The notes beneath the pieces are model-generated. The model did no database searches and had not been told where the DNA came from. It saw only the letters and a list, made by a program, of their open reading frames with translations. A DNA stretch of 64,000 nt. It comes from Bacillota bacterium (GTDB taxonomy: Bacteria > Bacillota > Clostridia > Peptostreptococcales > Anaerovoracaceae). Positions 13,727 to 22,571 of this stretch are shown in pieces (the first letter of the stretch is position 1; every line of letters begins with the position of its first letter). Location of the stretch: NCBI GenBank assembly GCA_017437745.1, contig JAFRYI010000008.1:1-64000 (forward strand), read 5' to 3'. The translations under genes and the position numbers were made by a program.

Positions 13727-14674
13727 TCACTTTTGACCGGCCCTGTATCCCTGATATGTTCCGCGCCTTTTGAATTCCTGCTGTATGGCGTTGAGCACCG
13801 TGTGCTTGTTGCGGGTCCAGTCCGGCGCGATCAGCTTGTCCTGCGGAGCGTCTCCGGTAAGGCGGTGGACGGTTATAGTCTGCGGTAGGATCTCCAGGAT
13901 GTCGCAGACACAGGATACGTACTCATTCTGGGTAAGAAGAGGAAAGGGCGCGCTCTTGTATTCATCGCCCATGGCGGTACCTTCCATAAGGTGCAGCATG
14001 TGTATCTTTACACCGAACGGATCGAAGGACGCCGCGTACTTGGCGGAGGATAGATACTGCTCTTTATCTTCGCCGGGAAGGCCCAAAATAAGGTGCGTGA
14101 CGCGTTTTATGCCGCGGGTCGACAAATCATACGACACTTTCTCGAAATCGGCGTTTTTCCAGCATCTGTTGAACTTTTCCGCGGTCTGCTCGTTCGCAGT
14201 CTGAAGGCCCAGTTCCACCCAGAGGAAAGTCTTTTTGTTGTATTCCGAAAGCAGTTCCAGGACCTCCGGTCCAAGGCAGTCCGGGCGAGTGGCTATCGCC
14301 AGTCCCACGACGTTTTCGTGGTCCAGCGCTTCGTTCCATAGCCTGCGCAGTTTTTCGACAGGAGCGTAGGTGTTAGTGTGGCTTTGGAAGTACGCGATGT
14401 ATTTCAGGTCAGGAGCTTCCTTATCTGCAGCATCCGCCGAAGGCGAAGATCCGCTGCGGTTCCATTTCCGGGAGACTGAAGCAAGCTGCTGTTCGATGGT
14501 CCCGGCAAAATCCCCGGAACCACTGTCGGAGCAGAACGTGCAGCCGCCGAAGCCTTTGGTACCGTCTCTGTTGGGGCAGGTAAGGCCTGCGTCCAGAGAC
14601 AACTTTATCACCTTGCAGTCGAACTGCTGCTTAAGATACGAAGATATGGAATTGTAGTGCAGTCCGTCGAACAT
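13727..14674 (-). CDS. radical SAM protein, TIGR01212/YhcC-like
   Basis: This 315-residue protein has an Elp3-like radical SAM core. The cluster-binding cysteines are in TCPNRDGTKGFGGCTFCS (the spaced variant C-x-n-GCTFC typical of TIGR01212). About 20 extra residues rich in Ser, Ala and Asp follow near residue 72-90. The family's substrate is not established, though a tRNA or sulfur role is often suspected. A TGATATAAT box ends only 6 bases before the ATG and no ribosome binding site is present, so the mRNA is probably leaderless. Confidence 0.9.
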   Translation of the reverse strand: MFDGLHYNSISSYLKQQFDCKVIKLSLDAGLTCPNRDGTKGFGGCTFCSDSGSGDFAGTIEQQLASVSRKWNRSGSSPSADAADKEAPDLKYIAYFQSHTNTYAPVEKLRRLWNEALDHENVVGLAIATRPDCLGPEVLELLSEYNKKTFLWVELGLQTANEQTAEKFNRCWKNADFEKVSYDLSTRGIKRVTHLILGLPGEDKEQYLSSAKYAASFDPFGVKIHMLHLMEGTAMGDEYKSAPFPLLTQNEYVSCVCDILEILPQTITVHRLTGDAPQDKLIAPDWTRNKHTVLNAIQQEFKRRGTYQGYRAGQK

Positions 14675-14749
14675 GCTTAGATTATATCATAACGGACGTC
14701 CGGCCATTTCAAAATCGCAAATAAAAATGACGCAGAGCTCCGCTCGCTA

Positions 14750-14758
14750 TGGTATTAT
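14750..14758 (+). promoter_or_regulatory. extended -10 promoter of the aldehyde dehydrogenase gene
   Basis: TGGTATTAT lies about 16 bases before the ATG, just ahead of CAGGAGGG. There is no good -35. It is divergent from, and close to, the radical SAM promoter at 14681-14690. Confidence 0.45.
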
Positions 14759-14774
14759 ATTTCAGGAGGGCGCG

Positions 14775-16193
14775 ATGGCTTACGACAGAGAGCAGATCCA
14801 AAACACAGTCAAGGCTCAGAAGGAGTTCTTCCGAAGCGGAAAGACTCTGGACGTCTCGTGGCGCAGGGAGCAGCTGAAAAAGCTTAAGGCTGCAGTGCTC
14901 AGGTTCGAGCCGCAGCTGATCGAAGCTCTTAAGGCTGATCTGGAGCGCAGCGAAGCGGAAGGCTATTTCTGCGACGTAGGCAGCACCGTTCTGGAGATAA
15001 ACGAGGCGATAGCCGGCGTTCGCAGATGGGCAAGGCCGGAGAACCATTTCAGCGGCTTTACCTGCTTTCCGAGCGTCATCACTAAAGTATACAAGATGCC
15101 TTACGGCGTTTCGCTAATAATCAGTCCGTTCAACTTCCCGGTGCTTCTGGCTCTGGGACCGCTGGCGGCAAGCATCGCGGGCGGAAACACCGCGGTCATA
15201 AAGGCAAGTTCCAAGTCTCCCGCGTGCACCAAAGTCCTCCGGGACCTTATCGCGGACACCTTCCCGGCGGAATACTGCACCGTGATCGACGGCGGTCACG
15301 ACGTTGCGGACATCTGCCTGGAGCAGCGCTTCGACAAGATCTTCTACACAGGCTCACCGGCCGTCGGCAGACACGTAATGGAGATGGCCTCCAGGAATCT
15401 GGCTCCTGTAACGCTGGAGCTGGGAGGGGAGACCGGAAACTGGGCCGTCATACGCAAGGACGCGGACCTTAAGGACGCAGCAAGGAAGATAGCGTTCTTC
15501 AAGCTTCTGAACAGCGGCCAGATATGCATAAACGTAAACCAGGCTGCCGTAGCGGAAGAGGTGGCGGACCGCTTCGTGGAGGAGCTTAAGAAGGAGTTCG
15601 TCCGGCAGATAGGGGAGGACGCCCTGGCTAACCCGGAGTATCCCAGGCTGATCTCGCAGAAGGCGTATGATAAATGCGCGGCCGAAGCGGAAAAGTACAG
15701 GGACCGCATAGTATTCGGCGGAAAAGGAGATCCCAGTGCCCTTAAGTACCAGCCGACGATCGTTTATCCGGCCGGAAAGGACGAGGACATAGTAAAGCAC
15801 GAGCTGTTCAGCCCGCTGCTTCCTGTGGTAACATATAAGGACGCGGAGATCGACGGCCTGCTCCGCACGATCGCCGAGCGCGAGCACGGACTGGCGCTGT
15901 ACCTGTTTACAAAGGATAAGGCCTGGGCAAAGAAGGTAATGTCCACGCAGCAGTACGGCGGAGGATGCGTCAACGAAGTCTGCCTGCACCTTATGGTAAA
16001 GGGCGTTCCGTTCGGCGGCACGGGCCATTCCGGGATCGGAACGTACCACGGAGAGTGGGGGTTCAGGGAATTCACGCATCCGTCCACGGTTCTGTTCGGA
16101 AAGACAAGGTTCAATCTGCCTCTGCGGGAGCATCCGTACACAGGCGAAAAAAGCAAGTTCAAAATAAAGCTCTTGAAGCTTTTTGAAAGATAG
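14775..16193 (+). CDS. aldehyde dehydrogenase family protein
   Basis: This 472-residue NAD(P)-dependent enzyme of the class 3-like ALDH group oxidises aldehydes to acids. The oxyanion Asn is N120 (ISPFN), the general base is E215 in LELGG and the catalytic nucleophile is C251 in SGQIC. The ATG at 14775 follows CAGGAGGG, and the open frame upstream is not conserved. There is no membrane anchor. The substrate is unknown. Confidence 0.93.
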   Translation: MAYDREQIQNTVKAQKEFFRSGKTLDVSWRREQLKKLKAAVLRFEPQLIEALKADLERSEAEGYFCDVGSTVLEINEAIAGVRRWARPENHFSGFTCFPSVITKVYKMPYGVSLIISPFNFPVLLALGPLAASIAGGNTAVIKASSKSPACTKVLRDLIADTFPAEYCTVIDGGHDVADICLEQRFDKIFYTGSPAVGRHVMEMASRNLAPVTLELGGETGNWAVIRKDADLKDAARKIAFFKLLNSGQICINVNQAAVAEEVADRFVEELKKEFVRQIGEDALANPEYPRLISQKAYDKCAAEAEKYRDRIVFGGKGDPSALKYQPTIVYPAGKDEDIVKHELFSPLLPVVTYKDAEIDGLLRTIAEREHGLALYLFTKDKAWAKKVMSTQQYGGGCVNEVCLHLMVKGVPFGGTGHSGIGTYHGEWGFREFTHPSTVLFGKTRFNLPLREHPYTGEKSKFKIKLLKLFER

Positions 16194-16251
16194 ACCGCGG
16201 CGGCGCAAAGCGCCGGACAAGACCGCGGACGCAAATGAAAGGAGTTACATC

Positions 16252-16812
16252 ATGACTTACCCGGTAGAGATAGCAGGATTACACAGAGAGCTGCCTCTCT
16301 GCAAGGTCGCGGACGACCTGTACATTGCCGCGTTCATCTGTTTCGGAGACGCGGAGGTCACCGTAGCCTGCGCGAGAGAGCTGCTTAAGCTGGTCCCGCC
16401 GGAAGATTACGATTACATGTTCACGGCCGAGGCCAAGAGCATTCCTCTTATCCACGAGATGGCGCGCCAGTCCGGCGCCAAGAAGTATTTCGTGGCAAGG
16501 AAGAGACAGAAGGTCTACATGCCGGATCCCATACACGTGGAGGACCATTCCATAACCACCAGCGGTACCCAGACTCTGTATCTGGGCAGCGACGACGCGG
16601 CGCTGATCAAGGGCAAGCGCATCCTTATCCTGGACGATGTCGTTTCGACCGGCGGATCGCTTAAGGCCATGGAACACCTTGTCGAGCTTGCGGGCGGAAA
16701 GGTGACCGGACGCGTTACCGTGTTTGCCGAGGGCGACGCAGGCGAAAGATTCAACATCAAGTATCTGGGCAAACTGCCTTTGTTCGGCGCGGACGGAAAG
16801 CCCAAGGAATGA
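16252..16812 (+). CDS. phosphoribosyltransferase, adenine PRTase-like
   Basis: This is a 186-residue type I PRTase. The PRPP-binding loop ILDDVVSTGGS is around residues 124-134, and an EAKSIPL segment matches the substrate hood region of adenine PRTases. The enzyme transfers phosphoribose from PRPP to a purine base. GAAAGGAG lies 7 bases before the ATG. It overlaps the next gene (a ferredoxin) in an ATGA, an unusual pairing. The base specificity is inferred. Confidence 0.8.
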   Translation: MTYPVEIAGLHRELPLCKVADDLYIAAFICFGDAEVTVACARELLKLVPPEDYDYMFTAEAKSIPLIHEMARQSGAKKYFVARKRQKVYMPDPIHVEDHSITTSGTQTLYLGSDDAALIKGKRILILDDVVSTGGSLKAMEHLVELAGGKVTGRVTVFAEGDAGERFNIKYLGKLPLFGADGKPKE

Positions 16813-17003
16813 TGGATAAGGATCTCTGTCAGGAAGAATACGCCGTTACCGGCATCTGCATAGGCTGCGGGAAATGCCTGTACGTGTGTCCTGCGGACTG
16901 CATAGTCCACGACGGCGTGCCGTACTACATAAACTCGTCGAAATGCTTAAGCTGCGGCAGCTGCAGGGATGTTTGCCCCGTCGGAGCCATAAGCGCGCTG
17001 TAG
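16809..17003 (+). CDS. 2[4Fe-4S] ferredoxin-like protein
   Basis: This 64-residue protein has two cluster motifs, CIGCGKCLYVCP and CLSCGSCRDVCP, spaced as in bacterial 2[4Fe-4S] ferredoxins. The start overlaps the stop of the PRTase gene (ATGATGG), so translation is coupled. It is a low-potential electron carrier, possibly for the oxidoreductases nearby. The partner is not known. Confidence 0.88.
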   Translation: MMDKDLCQEEYAVTGICIGCGKCLYVCPADCIVHDGVPYYINSSKCLSCGSCRDVCPVGAISAL

Positions 17004-17024
17004 GGCAGCCGGGAAGGCGACACA

Positions 17025-17483
17025 TTGAAAAGAGTGCTTTTAAGATCCGTATATGACGCCGTGGATTACGTCCTGGACCATTATTATCCGTTCGGGATGG
17101 AGGACGCCGCGCCCCGCAGGGACAGCTACGCGGTGATCTCCATACAGGACACCCACACCAAAGGTTTCGGACTGACGTTCAGCAAGAGCGTCAGTTGCGT
17201 AGACGTTCTTACTTTGTACTTCGACGACATCGAGAGGGAAGTGCCGGGAGCCGTGCTGTTCTCCGAAGAGCAGGCAAGTCAGATCATAGAGTTCATCCGA
17301 AAGAACCGGGATGCCGACACGCTTATGGTACACTGCTACGGAGGCGAATCCAGATCCAGAGCCGTCGCGGCCTTTGCCGACGAGATGCTCGGTCTTGACA
17401 GCAGAAAGCATCTGAACGGAGGACACCCGAACAGGTACGTTCTGGAGACGCTGAAGAGAGTCTCCGCAGCGCGCGCGGAATAA
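17025..17483 (+). CDS. CX5R phosphatase-like protein
   Basis: This is a 152-residue protein with HCYGGESRS at 103-111. That places C104 and R110 in the C-x5-R loop of protein tyrosine and dual-specificity phosphatases. The rest is unlike well-known bacterial PTPs. The start appears to be TTG at 17025 behind GGGAAGG. It is the last gene of a compact PRTase-ferredoxin-phosphatase unit that ends on a strong terminator. Its phosphorylated target is unknown. Confidence 0.7.
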   Translation: MKRVLLRSVYDAVDYVLDHYYPFGMEDAAPRRDSYAVISIQDTHTKGFGLTFSKSVSCVDVLTLYFDDIEREVPGAVLFSEEQASQIIEFIRKNRDADTLMVHCYGGESRSRAVAAFADEMLGLDSRKHLNGGHPNRYVLETLKRVSAARAE

Positions 17484-17558
17484 CACCTCCGGCATGCGTC
17501 CGTAAGCCTCTGAGAGCGTTTCTGGAGAGTTTTCCGGCAGCAATAGGATAATTATACG

Positions 17559-17593
17559 AAAACACCGTTTCGACCTTGAAAAACGGTGTTTTT
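17559..17593 (+). terminator. terminator
   Basis: AAAACACCGTTT pairs with AAACGGTGTTTTT, followed by CTTTT. Confidence 0.88.
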
Positions 17594-17726
17594 CTTTTAC
17601 GCAGGACCGGCCGCGCTCATATTAAAAAATGGTTTGATAATTAATTGTCTATTAATCGCTTTTTTACTGTCCGTGTGCTATTATTATGTGGTTATCGTTT
17701 TTTTTGAGGTATATCCGGAAAGAACT

Positions 17727-18611
17727 ATGGAACACAAGAGATACATCACCCGCGAAGGCGGAGCCACCGTTACGGTGTTCGTGCCTTACGACTGCAAGAA
17801 TAACTGCCCGTTCTGCATCAACAAGCAGGAGTATAAGGACAAGAGCGGATTCAGCGTGGAGAAGATCTGCAAGAGCATACGCAAGCTCCACAGAGTAACT
17901 CCCAAGTGCGACTTCGTGTTTACGGGCGGAGAACCGCTGTCCGATCTGGACGGTCTGCAGGTAATGATGGACTGCATCCCCAAGGGACACAGAGTCTTCA
18001 TCAACACCACCATGCCGGTATCCGAGCACTTCCCCGAGGAAGCGATAATCGAGTTCACTAAGAAGAACCAGAAGAAGATCTCCTGCATCAACGTATCCCG
18101 CCACATGGTCCATTACGTGGAGGAGAGCAACGACGAGCTGCTGTCCAGGCTTTACGTTCCGGTAAGGGTCAACTGCGTTCTGTTCAAAGGTTACGAGCAC
18201 AAGAACATCAAGCAGTTCGCGGACCGCTTCGGCAAGTTCGGGATCCCCATCCAGTTCCGCGCGGACTATACCGTCACCACGCTGGACAACCTCTATCAGA
18301 AGGAGGGCGACCACATCCTGGAAGATCTGATGAAGAATTTCGAGTATCTGGGAATGGACGGCTGCCGCATCCGCTGCGGTTACCACTTCAACAACAACGG
18401 CCAGCACATCGCGTACCACCGCACGCTGCCGTACAGCACCATCACGGAGGAGCGCGACGGCGTTTCATACGACATCCTATATGACGTGCTGATCAAGCAG
18501 AACGGCGACATGCACTCCGACTGGACCTACGTTCCGCTGGACTTCGAGGCTTACAAGAACGTGACGTTCGAGCCGTACGATCTGGCGGTGCGCGAGGGCA
18601 GGATAAAGTAA
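17727..18611 (+). CDS. radical SAM protein of unknown function
   Basis: This 294-residue protein has the classic C-x3-C-x2-C motif in DCKNNCPFCINK near residue 22-33 and FTGGEPL downstream. It has no extra iron-sulfur domain. The start chosen is the ATG at 17727 (GGAAAG upstream), because the open frame before it encodes hydrophobic, unconserved sequence. It is monocistronic, between two terminators. I do not recognise a substrate. Confidence 0.82.
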   Translation: MEHKRYITREGGATVTVFVPYDCKNNCPFCINKQEYKDKSGFSVEKICKSIRKLHRVTPKCDFVFTGGEPLSDLDGLQVMMDCIPKGHRVFINTTMPVSEHFPEEAIIEFTKKNQKKISCINVSRHMVHYVEESNDELLSRLYVPVRVNCVLFKGYEHKNIKQFADRFGKFGIPIQFRADYTVTTLDNLYQKEGDHILEDLMKNFEYLGMDGCRIRCGYHFNNNGQHIAYHRTLPYSTITEERDGVSYDILYDVLIKQNGDMHSDWTYVPLDFEAYKNVTFEPYDLAVREGRIK

Positions 18612-18626
18612 AGCGAATAAGGACAT

Positions 18627-18656
18627 AAAAAAGGAGATCTTGCGACCTCCTTTTTT
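18627..18656. terminator. bidirectional terminator
   Basis: AAAAAAGGAG faces CTCCTTTTTT around a 10-base loop. It can serve both the radical SAM gene and the leftward tRNA-Ala. Confidence 0.8.
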
Positions 18657-18660
18657 CTTT

Positions 18661-18736
18661 TGGTGGAGCATAGGGGGCTCGAACCCCTGACCTCTTGACT
18701 GCCAGTCAAACGCGCTCCCAGCTGCGCTAATGCCCC
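18661..18736 (-). tRNA. tRNA-Ala (GGC)
   Basis: On the minus strand GGGGCAT pairs with ATGCTCC, including the G3-U70 wobble that marks alanine tRNAs. The loop CTGGCAG gives anticodon GGC. CCA is encoded. Confidence 0.95.
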
Positions 18737-18830
18737 GCAACAAAAGGTATTATAACCGCTGCGGTGCATAATTGCAAGAAAAGAATTATACAATAATGGT
18801 CCAGTTTGTGTACTACGGCAAATGGTCTTG

Positions 18831-18839
18831 TGATAAAAT
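18831..18839 (+). promoter_or_regulatory. extended -10 promoter of mscS
   Basis: TGATAAAAT lies about 40 bases before the start codon. No convincing -35 is present. Confidence 0.45.
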
Positions 18840-18877
18840 ATATAAGTCAAAAGAAACATCTTTCAAGGAGGAACGAA

Positions 18878-19675
18878 ATGCTTATCAATTTAGGTTCGAC
18901 CGGTTTCATGAGAGTGCTCTCAGTCGTGTGCTCCGCGCTGGTCTATTTCATCATCGCCCTCATCATCATGAAGGCTCTTTCTGCCGCACTTAAAAAGATC
19001 CTGAAGAAGTTCAATGTGGACGAGATCGTCAGCAAGTTCGTGATATCGATGGTAAAGGTCGTTCTGTGGGTAGTTACCATTCTTGTAACTCTGTCCGCGA
19101 TCGGCTTCGACATCAGCTCGCTGATCACCGTGCTTGCTACCTGCGGAGTAGCCATAGCGCTTGCTCTTAAGGATAGCCTCGGCAACATCGCCGGCGGAAT
19201 ACTGGTCATCACTTCCAAGAACTTCGGCAAGGGCGACTTCATAGAGGTCGCTGGCAAGGCCGGTACCGTTCAGGAAGTAGGTCTGCTCTACACGACCGTT
19301 CTTACTCCGGACAACCAGACCGTCACCATTCCCAACGGAGTCCTCACCACCAACAGCGTCTCCAACTACAGCAGGGAAGGCACCAGAAGGGTCGACATGG
19401 ACTTCGGCATCGCCTACAAGTCCGACATCGCCAAGGCCAAGGAAGTCATTGCCGCCATGGCTCTCAAGGACGAGAGAGTCTTCAGGGAGCCGGCTCCGTT
19501 CGTGGCAGTCGACAAGTACGAGGACAACGCGGTCGTATTCGCGTTCCGCGTCTACTGCAGCGCCGCGGATTACTGGGGAGTCAAGTTCGATCTTCAGGAC
19601 AAGGTCAAGGATACGCTTGCCGAGAACGGCATAGCGGTACCTTCCAGACATCTGGACGTTACCGTGGAGAAGTAA
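18878..19675 (+). CDS. mscS: small-conductance mechanosensitive channel
   Basis: This is a 265-residue MscS channel that opens on membrane tension to release solutes. There are three hydrophobic segments, the last being the pore helix with small-residue packing (ATCGVAIALALKDSLGNIAGG, about 92-112). The beta domain then has GDFIEVAGKAGTVQEVGLLYT and the C-terminal alpha-beta domain follows. AAGGAGG is 7 bases upstream of the ATG at 18878. Codon use favours ATC and GCT, suggesting good expression. Confidence 0.95.
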   Translation: MLINLGSTGFMRVLSVVCSALVYFIIALIIMKALSAALKKILKKFNVDEIVSKFVISMVKVVLWVVTILVTLSAIGFDISSLITVLATCGVAIALALKDSLGNIAGGILVITSKNFGKGDFIEVAGKAGTVQEVGLLYTTVLTPDNQTVTIPNGVLTTNSVSNYSREGTRRVDMDFGIAYKSDIAKAKEVIAAMALKDERVFREPAPFVAVDKYEDNAVVFAFRVYCSAADYWGVKFDLQDKVKDTLAENGIAVPSRHLDVTVEK

Positions 19676-19698
19676 GCATCCGCGGTTACTGACCATTA

Positions 19699-20526
19699 AT
19701 GAGTCTGGATAAGAACGATTATCAGGAACCTGTCTGCCCGTTCGACTTCTCGCAGTGGAAGGAAGAGCCCGCGGTAAGGCAAATACCGGTCGGAAGGGTC
19801 CTGGAAAAGCTCGACGAGCATTACAGCCGCAGTGATTACGCTGCGGCTGTTCGCCTTGCGGAATACTGGATCGGAGAAGCTAAGTACGGGAACGATCTTC
19901 GCGGAGAGTTCGCCGTCCGCAACGAACTTATGGGCGTGTTCAGGAAGACCGGCCAGCGTGAAAAGGCAACGGACAACGCGTCGCTGTGTCTGGAGCTGAT
20001 AGACCGCATGGACATGAACGGCAGCGTTACTCACGGTACGGCTCTCGTAAACGCGGCCACCGTATACAAAGCGTTCGGAATGCCGGAAAGGTCTCTGGAA
20101 CTGTTCAGGCAGGCGGAAGCGATTTACGGTAAGGAACTTTCCGGAAGCGATTACAGACTTGCGAGCCTGTACAACAACATGTCGGTAACGCTGTGCGATC
20201 TGGGATATTTCGAAGACGCCGCAAGCTGCCAGGAAAAAGCGCTGGACATTCTGTCACGTGTAGAGGATTCGGAAGGCGAGCAGGCCGTTTCGTGGCTGAA
20301 TCTCGCGGACATTTACGAGCAGAGCAGGGGCGCGGAGGCGTCGGAGGAAGATGTAAGACGCTGCTGCGAAAAGGCAGTGGAACTGCTTAACTCTGCGACG
20401 CTGCCAAGGGACGGCAATTACGCGTTCTACTGCGAGAAATGCGCGCCAGTATTGTCTTACTACGGATTCTTCATAGCTGCGGAGGAGCTTTCAGAAAGAG
20501 CAAAAGATATATACGACAGAAGATGA
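19699..20526 (+). CDS. tetratricopeptide-repeat protein
   Basis: This 275-residue soluble helical protein has at least three TPR-like units: around 115-150 (ATVYKAFGMPERSLELFRQA), 155-190 (YNNMSVTLCDLGYFEDAASCQEKAL) and 200-235. It is probably a protein-interaction scaffold. It starts 24 bases after mscS with only a weak ribosome binding site and may be co-transcribed with it. No catalytic domain is visible. Confidence 0.75.
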   Translation: MSLDKNDYQEPVCPFDFSQWKEEPAVRQIPVGRVLEKLDEHYSRSDYAAAVRLAEYWIGEAKYGNDLRGEFAVRNELMGVFRKTGQREKATDNASLCLELIDRMDMNGSVTHGTALVNAATVYKAFGMPERSLELFRQAEAIYGKELSGSDYRLASLYNNMSVTLCDLGYFEDAASCQEKALDILSRVEDSEGEQAVSWLNLADIYEQSRGAEASEEDVRRCCEKAVELLNSATLPRDGNYAFYCEKCAPVLSYYGFFIAAEELSERAKDIYDRR

Positions 20527-20571
20527 CGGTTGTTTCATAATCAATATTATGTAAAATATCTGCAATAATAT

Positions 20572-20601
20572 AACGGGACCTTATAAAAGAGTCCCGTTTT
20601 G
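20572..20601. terminator. bidirectional terminator
   Basis: AACGGGAC pairs with GTCCCGTT and TTG follows; the opposite strand also has T-rich flanks. It separates the convergent TPR and channel genes. A second inverted repeat (CCGGC...ACGGATA with TATCCGT...GCCGG, 20623-20654) lies on the channel side. Confidence 0.7.
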
Positions 20602-20678
20602 AATTGCGTATGATATTTGTGGGCCGGCTTACGGATATGTATCCGTATCGCCGGACCATCGTTTCCGGTAAGATTGGG

Positions 20679-22496
20679 TTATTCCTCTCCGATCACTATC
20701 AGTCCGTCTCCGGGCTTTAATCCGGCCGGGCCGTCCTTCTCGTAAGGTATGAACGGTTTTTCCGCAGTCTTTATGCCCAGCAGAACGTATCCCATGGAAT
20801 AGAGCTGCCTTCTCAGGTCGCCGAAGCTGATGTCCGTTATGTCTATGCCGAGCTGCTCCGGCATCTTAAGGTAGATCTCCGCGCCGTTCTCGTCCAGGAA
20901 TTCGGAGAACAGGGCGTTGCGCCTGGGCTCTTCGGATATCTGGGCAAGGATCATGGAGGACATGTCGGTCGCTACCACGAAATCGTCTCCGGCTTCGTAA
21001 TTCAGAAGTTTCCGATTGTTCTCGCTGCGTATCTCCGCGGTAATGGTAAATCCCAGACCGTATTTCTTCTTTATGTCTCTCAGCTTCATGATACGGAGCA
21101 TGACTTCGGTGTCCGCGTCCTCGGCAGGTTTCTTCCTGTCGCTCAGGACTATGATGTGCGGCGCGTCCTTTACGATATCGTACAGGGTCTTTTCTCTGTT
21201 GATGTTCCTGAAGTCGGCTTCTATGGCGGATGCGAATTCGCCGTCGTCCGGCAGAGATGCTTTCTCGTCCTGCTTCAGTCCGCACAGCTTTATGGTCTTT
21301 ATGTTGTCCGGCAGTTCGTCGATCACCGTAGTTATGTCATTGTTGAAACCTATGATAACGATCTCCGGTATCTCCGGAACGGCGGGTCGGCTCGTCCTCC
21401 TCGGCAGTTCGGTGTTCTTGGGATCGTCAAGTTCTATGCTCCAGCGGTCCTCTTCGAAGATGATGAACAGATCGTCCTTCTGCAGAAGAATGTTGGGATC
21501 CGGGCCGAGGACCACCTTGCCGTCGCGGTAGAGACCTGCTATTGTGCCGTTGTAACAGCTGAGGTATGCCTGCCCGAACGTCAGTCCTTCCGCCTTGGGG
21601 ATCGGGTCGAAATAGAACTCGAAACCCTGATAGTTGATGATGTCCATGAACGCTTCGAAAACGCCTGTCTGCGTAGCGGCTCTGGCGATGGTCCTTGCCA
21701 CGACGCTGCTGGTGTGGAGAGTCTCTATGTGTTTTTCGTCCAGCATGTTGGTGGGGAGCACGGACCGCTCGGATTCGAAGGAAACTACCGTCCTGGGCCA
21801 TTTTTCCTTATCCCTGAGCAGCGCTGATACGGCAAGAAGGGATTTTACCGCCAGACCTCTTTCCCGGACGTGGATTATAAGACTCCCGGCGTTTGGAATG
21901 GCGCAGCATTCCAGAGCGTTCGGATTGGTGATATCAGCTTTTATGAAGGTGAGCCTTACGTTTTTCGGAACGTTTATGTTCTGCCTTACGGCGTCCTCCA
22001 TGTCCGTGCGCTCGTAGTTCTCCGCCACGACTATCGTACGCCTGTATCTTCCCGAGGCGTTTATCAGCTGCTCCAGCAGGGCGTATTCTCCGTACCTGAA
22101 GCCGAGTATCACTATATGTCCCTGGTCCACTATCTGCGGATTGTTCTTCTGCAGGGCCAGCAGCTTGCCCCGGATCCCACCGCTGAAGATACCTATCAGC
22201 ATGCCTGTAAAGACCATGCCTATCAGTCCAAGGAAGGTGTAGAGCACTATGTAAAGCAGTCCGCCTGATTCTGAGGAGGGGAAGGACGACGACATGGCCG
22301 ACCGGAAGTTGTCCCAGAATATTGCCAGGAAGCTCTTGCCGTCCTTATGCAGTCCGAACGCCAGTACCAGCAGCGATACTATCAGCACGGAGCCAAGCAC
22401 CGTGGTAACAAGGAGCTTTACCATGCCGGACGTGCCTTTAGCCATCCTGCGGTCCAGCCAGTAGCGGAAACGCTTGCGGAGCGAGTTCTTATTCAT
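20679..22496 (-). CDS. CASTOR/POLLUX-like ion channel with RCK domains
   Basis: This is a 605-residue membrane protein. Two strong transmembrane segments near the N-terminus (about 25-50 and 80-105) precede a pair of TrkA-N/RCK-like nucleotide-binding domains (HIVILGFRYGEYALLEQL near 127; EIVIIGFNN near 375). This architecture is that of the CASTOR/POLLUX cation channels and their bacterial relatives such as SugE-unrelated YugO-like proteins. Ion selectivity is unknown. It lies 75 bases after the LtaS-like gene with a terminator between. Confidence 0.85.
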   Translation of the reverse strand: MNKNSLRKRFRYWLDRRMAKGTSGMVKLLVTTVLGSVLIVSLLVLAFGLHKDGKSFLAIFWDNFRSAMSSSFPSSESGGLLYIVLYTFLGLIGMVFTGMLIGIFSGGIRGKLLALQKNNPQIVDQGHIVILGFRYGEYALLEQLINASGRYRRTIVVAENYERTDMEDAVRQNINVPKNVRLTFIKADITNPNALECCAIPNAGSLIIHVRERGLAVKSLLAVSALLRDKEKWPRTVVSFESERSVLPTNMLDEKHIETLHTSSVVARTIARAATQTGVFEAFMDIINYQGFEFYFDPIPKAEGLTFGQAYLSCYNGTIAGLYRDGKVVLGPDPNILLQKDDLFIIFEEDRWSIELDDPKNTELPRRTSRPAVPEIPEIVIIGFNNDITTVIDELPDNIKTIKLCGLKQDEKASLPDDGEFASAIEADFRNINREKTLYDIVKDAPHIIVLSDRKKPAEDADTEVMLRIMKLRDIKKKYGLGFTITAEIRSENNRKLLNYEAGDDFVVATDMSSMILAQISEEPRRNALFSEFLDENGAEIYLKMPEQLGIDITDISFGDLRRQLYSMGYVLLGIKTAEKPFIPYEKDGPAGLKPGDGLIVIGEE

Positions 22497-22512
22497 TCTG
22501 CACCTGCTCTTT

Positions 22513-22558
22513 CTGTTAAAAAAGGACGGTCCCAGATGCTATCTGAGGATCGTCCTTC
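22513..22558 (-). terminator. terminator between the LtaS-like and channel genes
   Basis: On the minus strand AAGGACGATCC pairs with GGACCGTCCTT (one G-U) and is followed by TTTTTT. It ends just 16 bases before the channel start codon, so that gene depends on readthrough or on a promoter hidden inside this region. Confidence 0.75.
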
Positions 22559-22571
22559 ATCCTGTCCGTTA

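Noticed and set aside
18777..18860. Start of MscS at 18806
   Set aside because: The upstream frame crosses the promoter and is unconserved. The ATG at 18878 has AAGGAGG.
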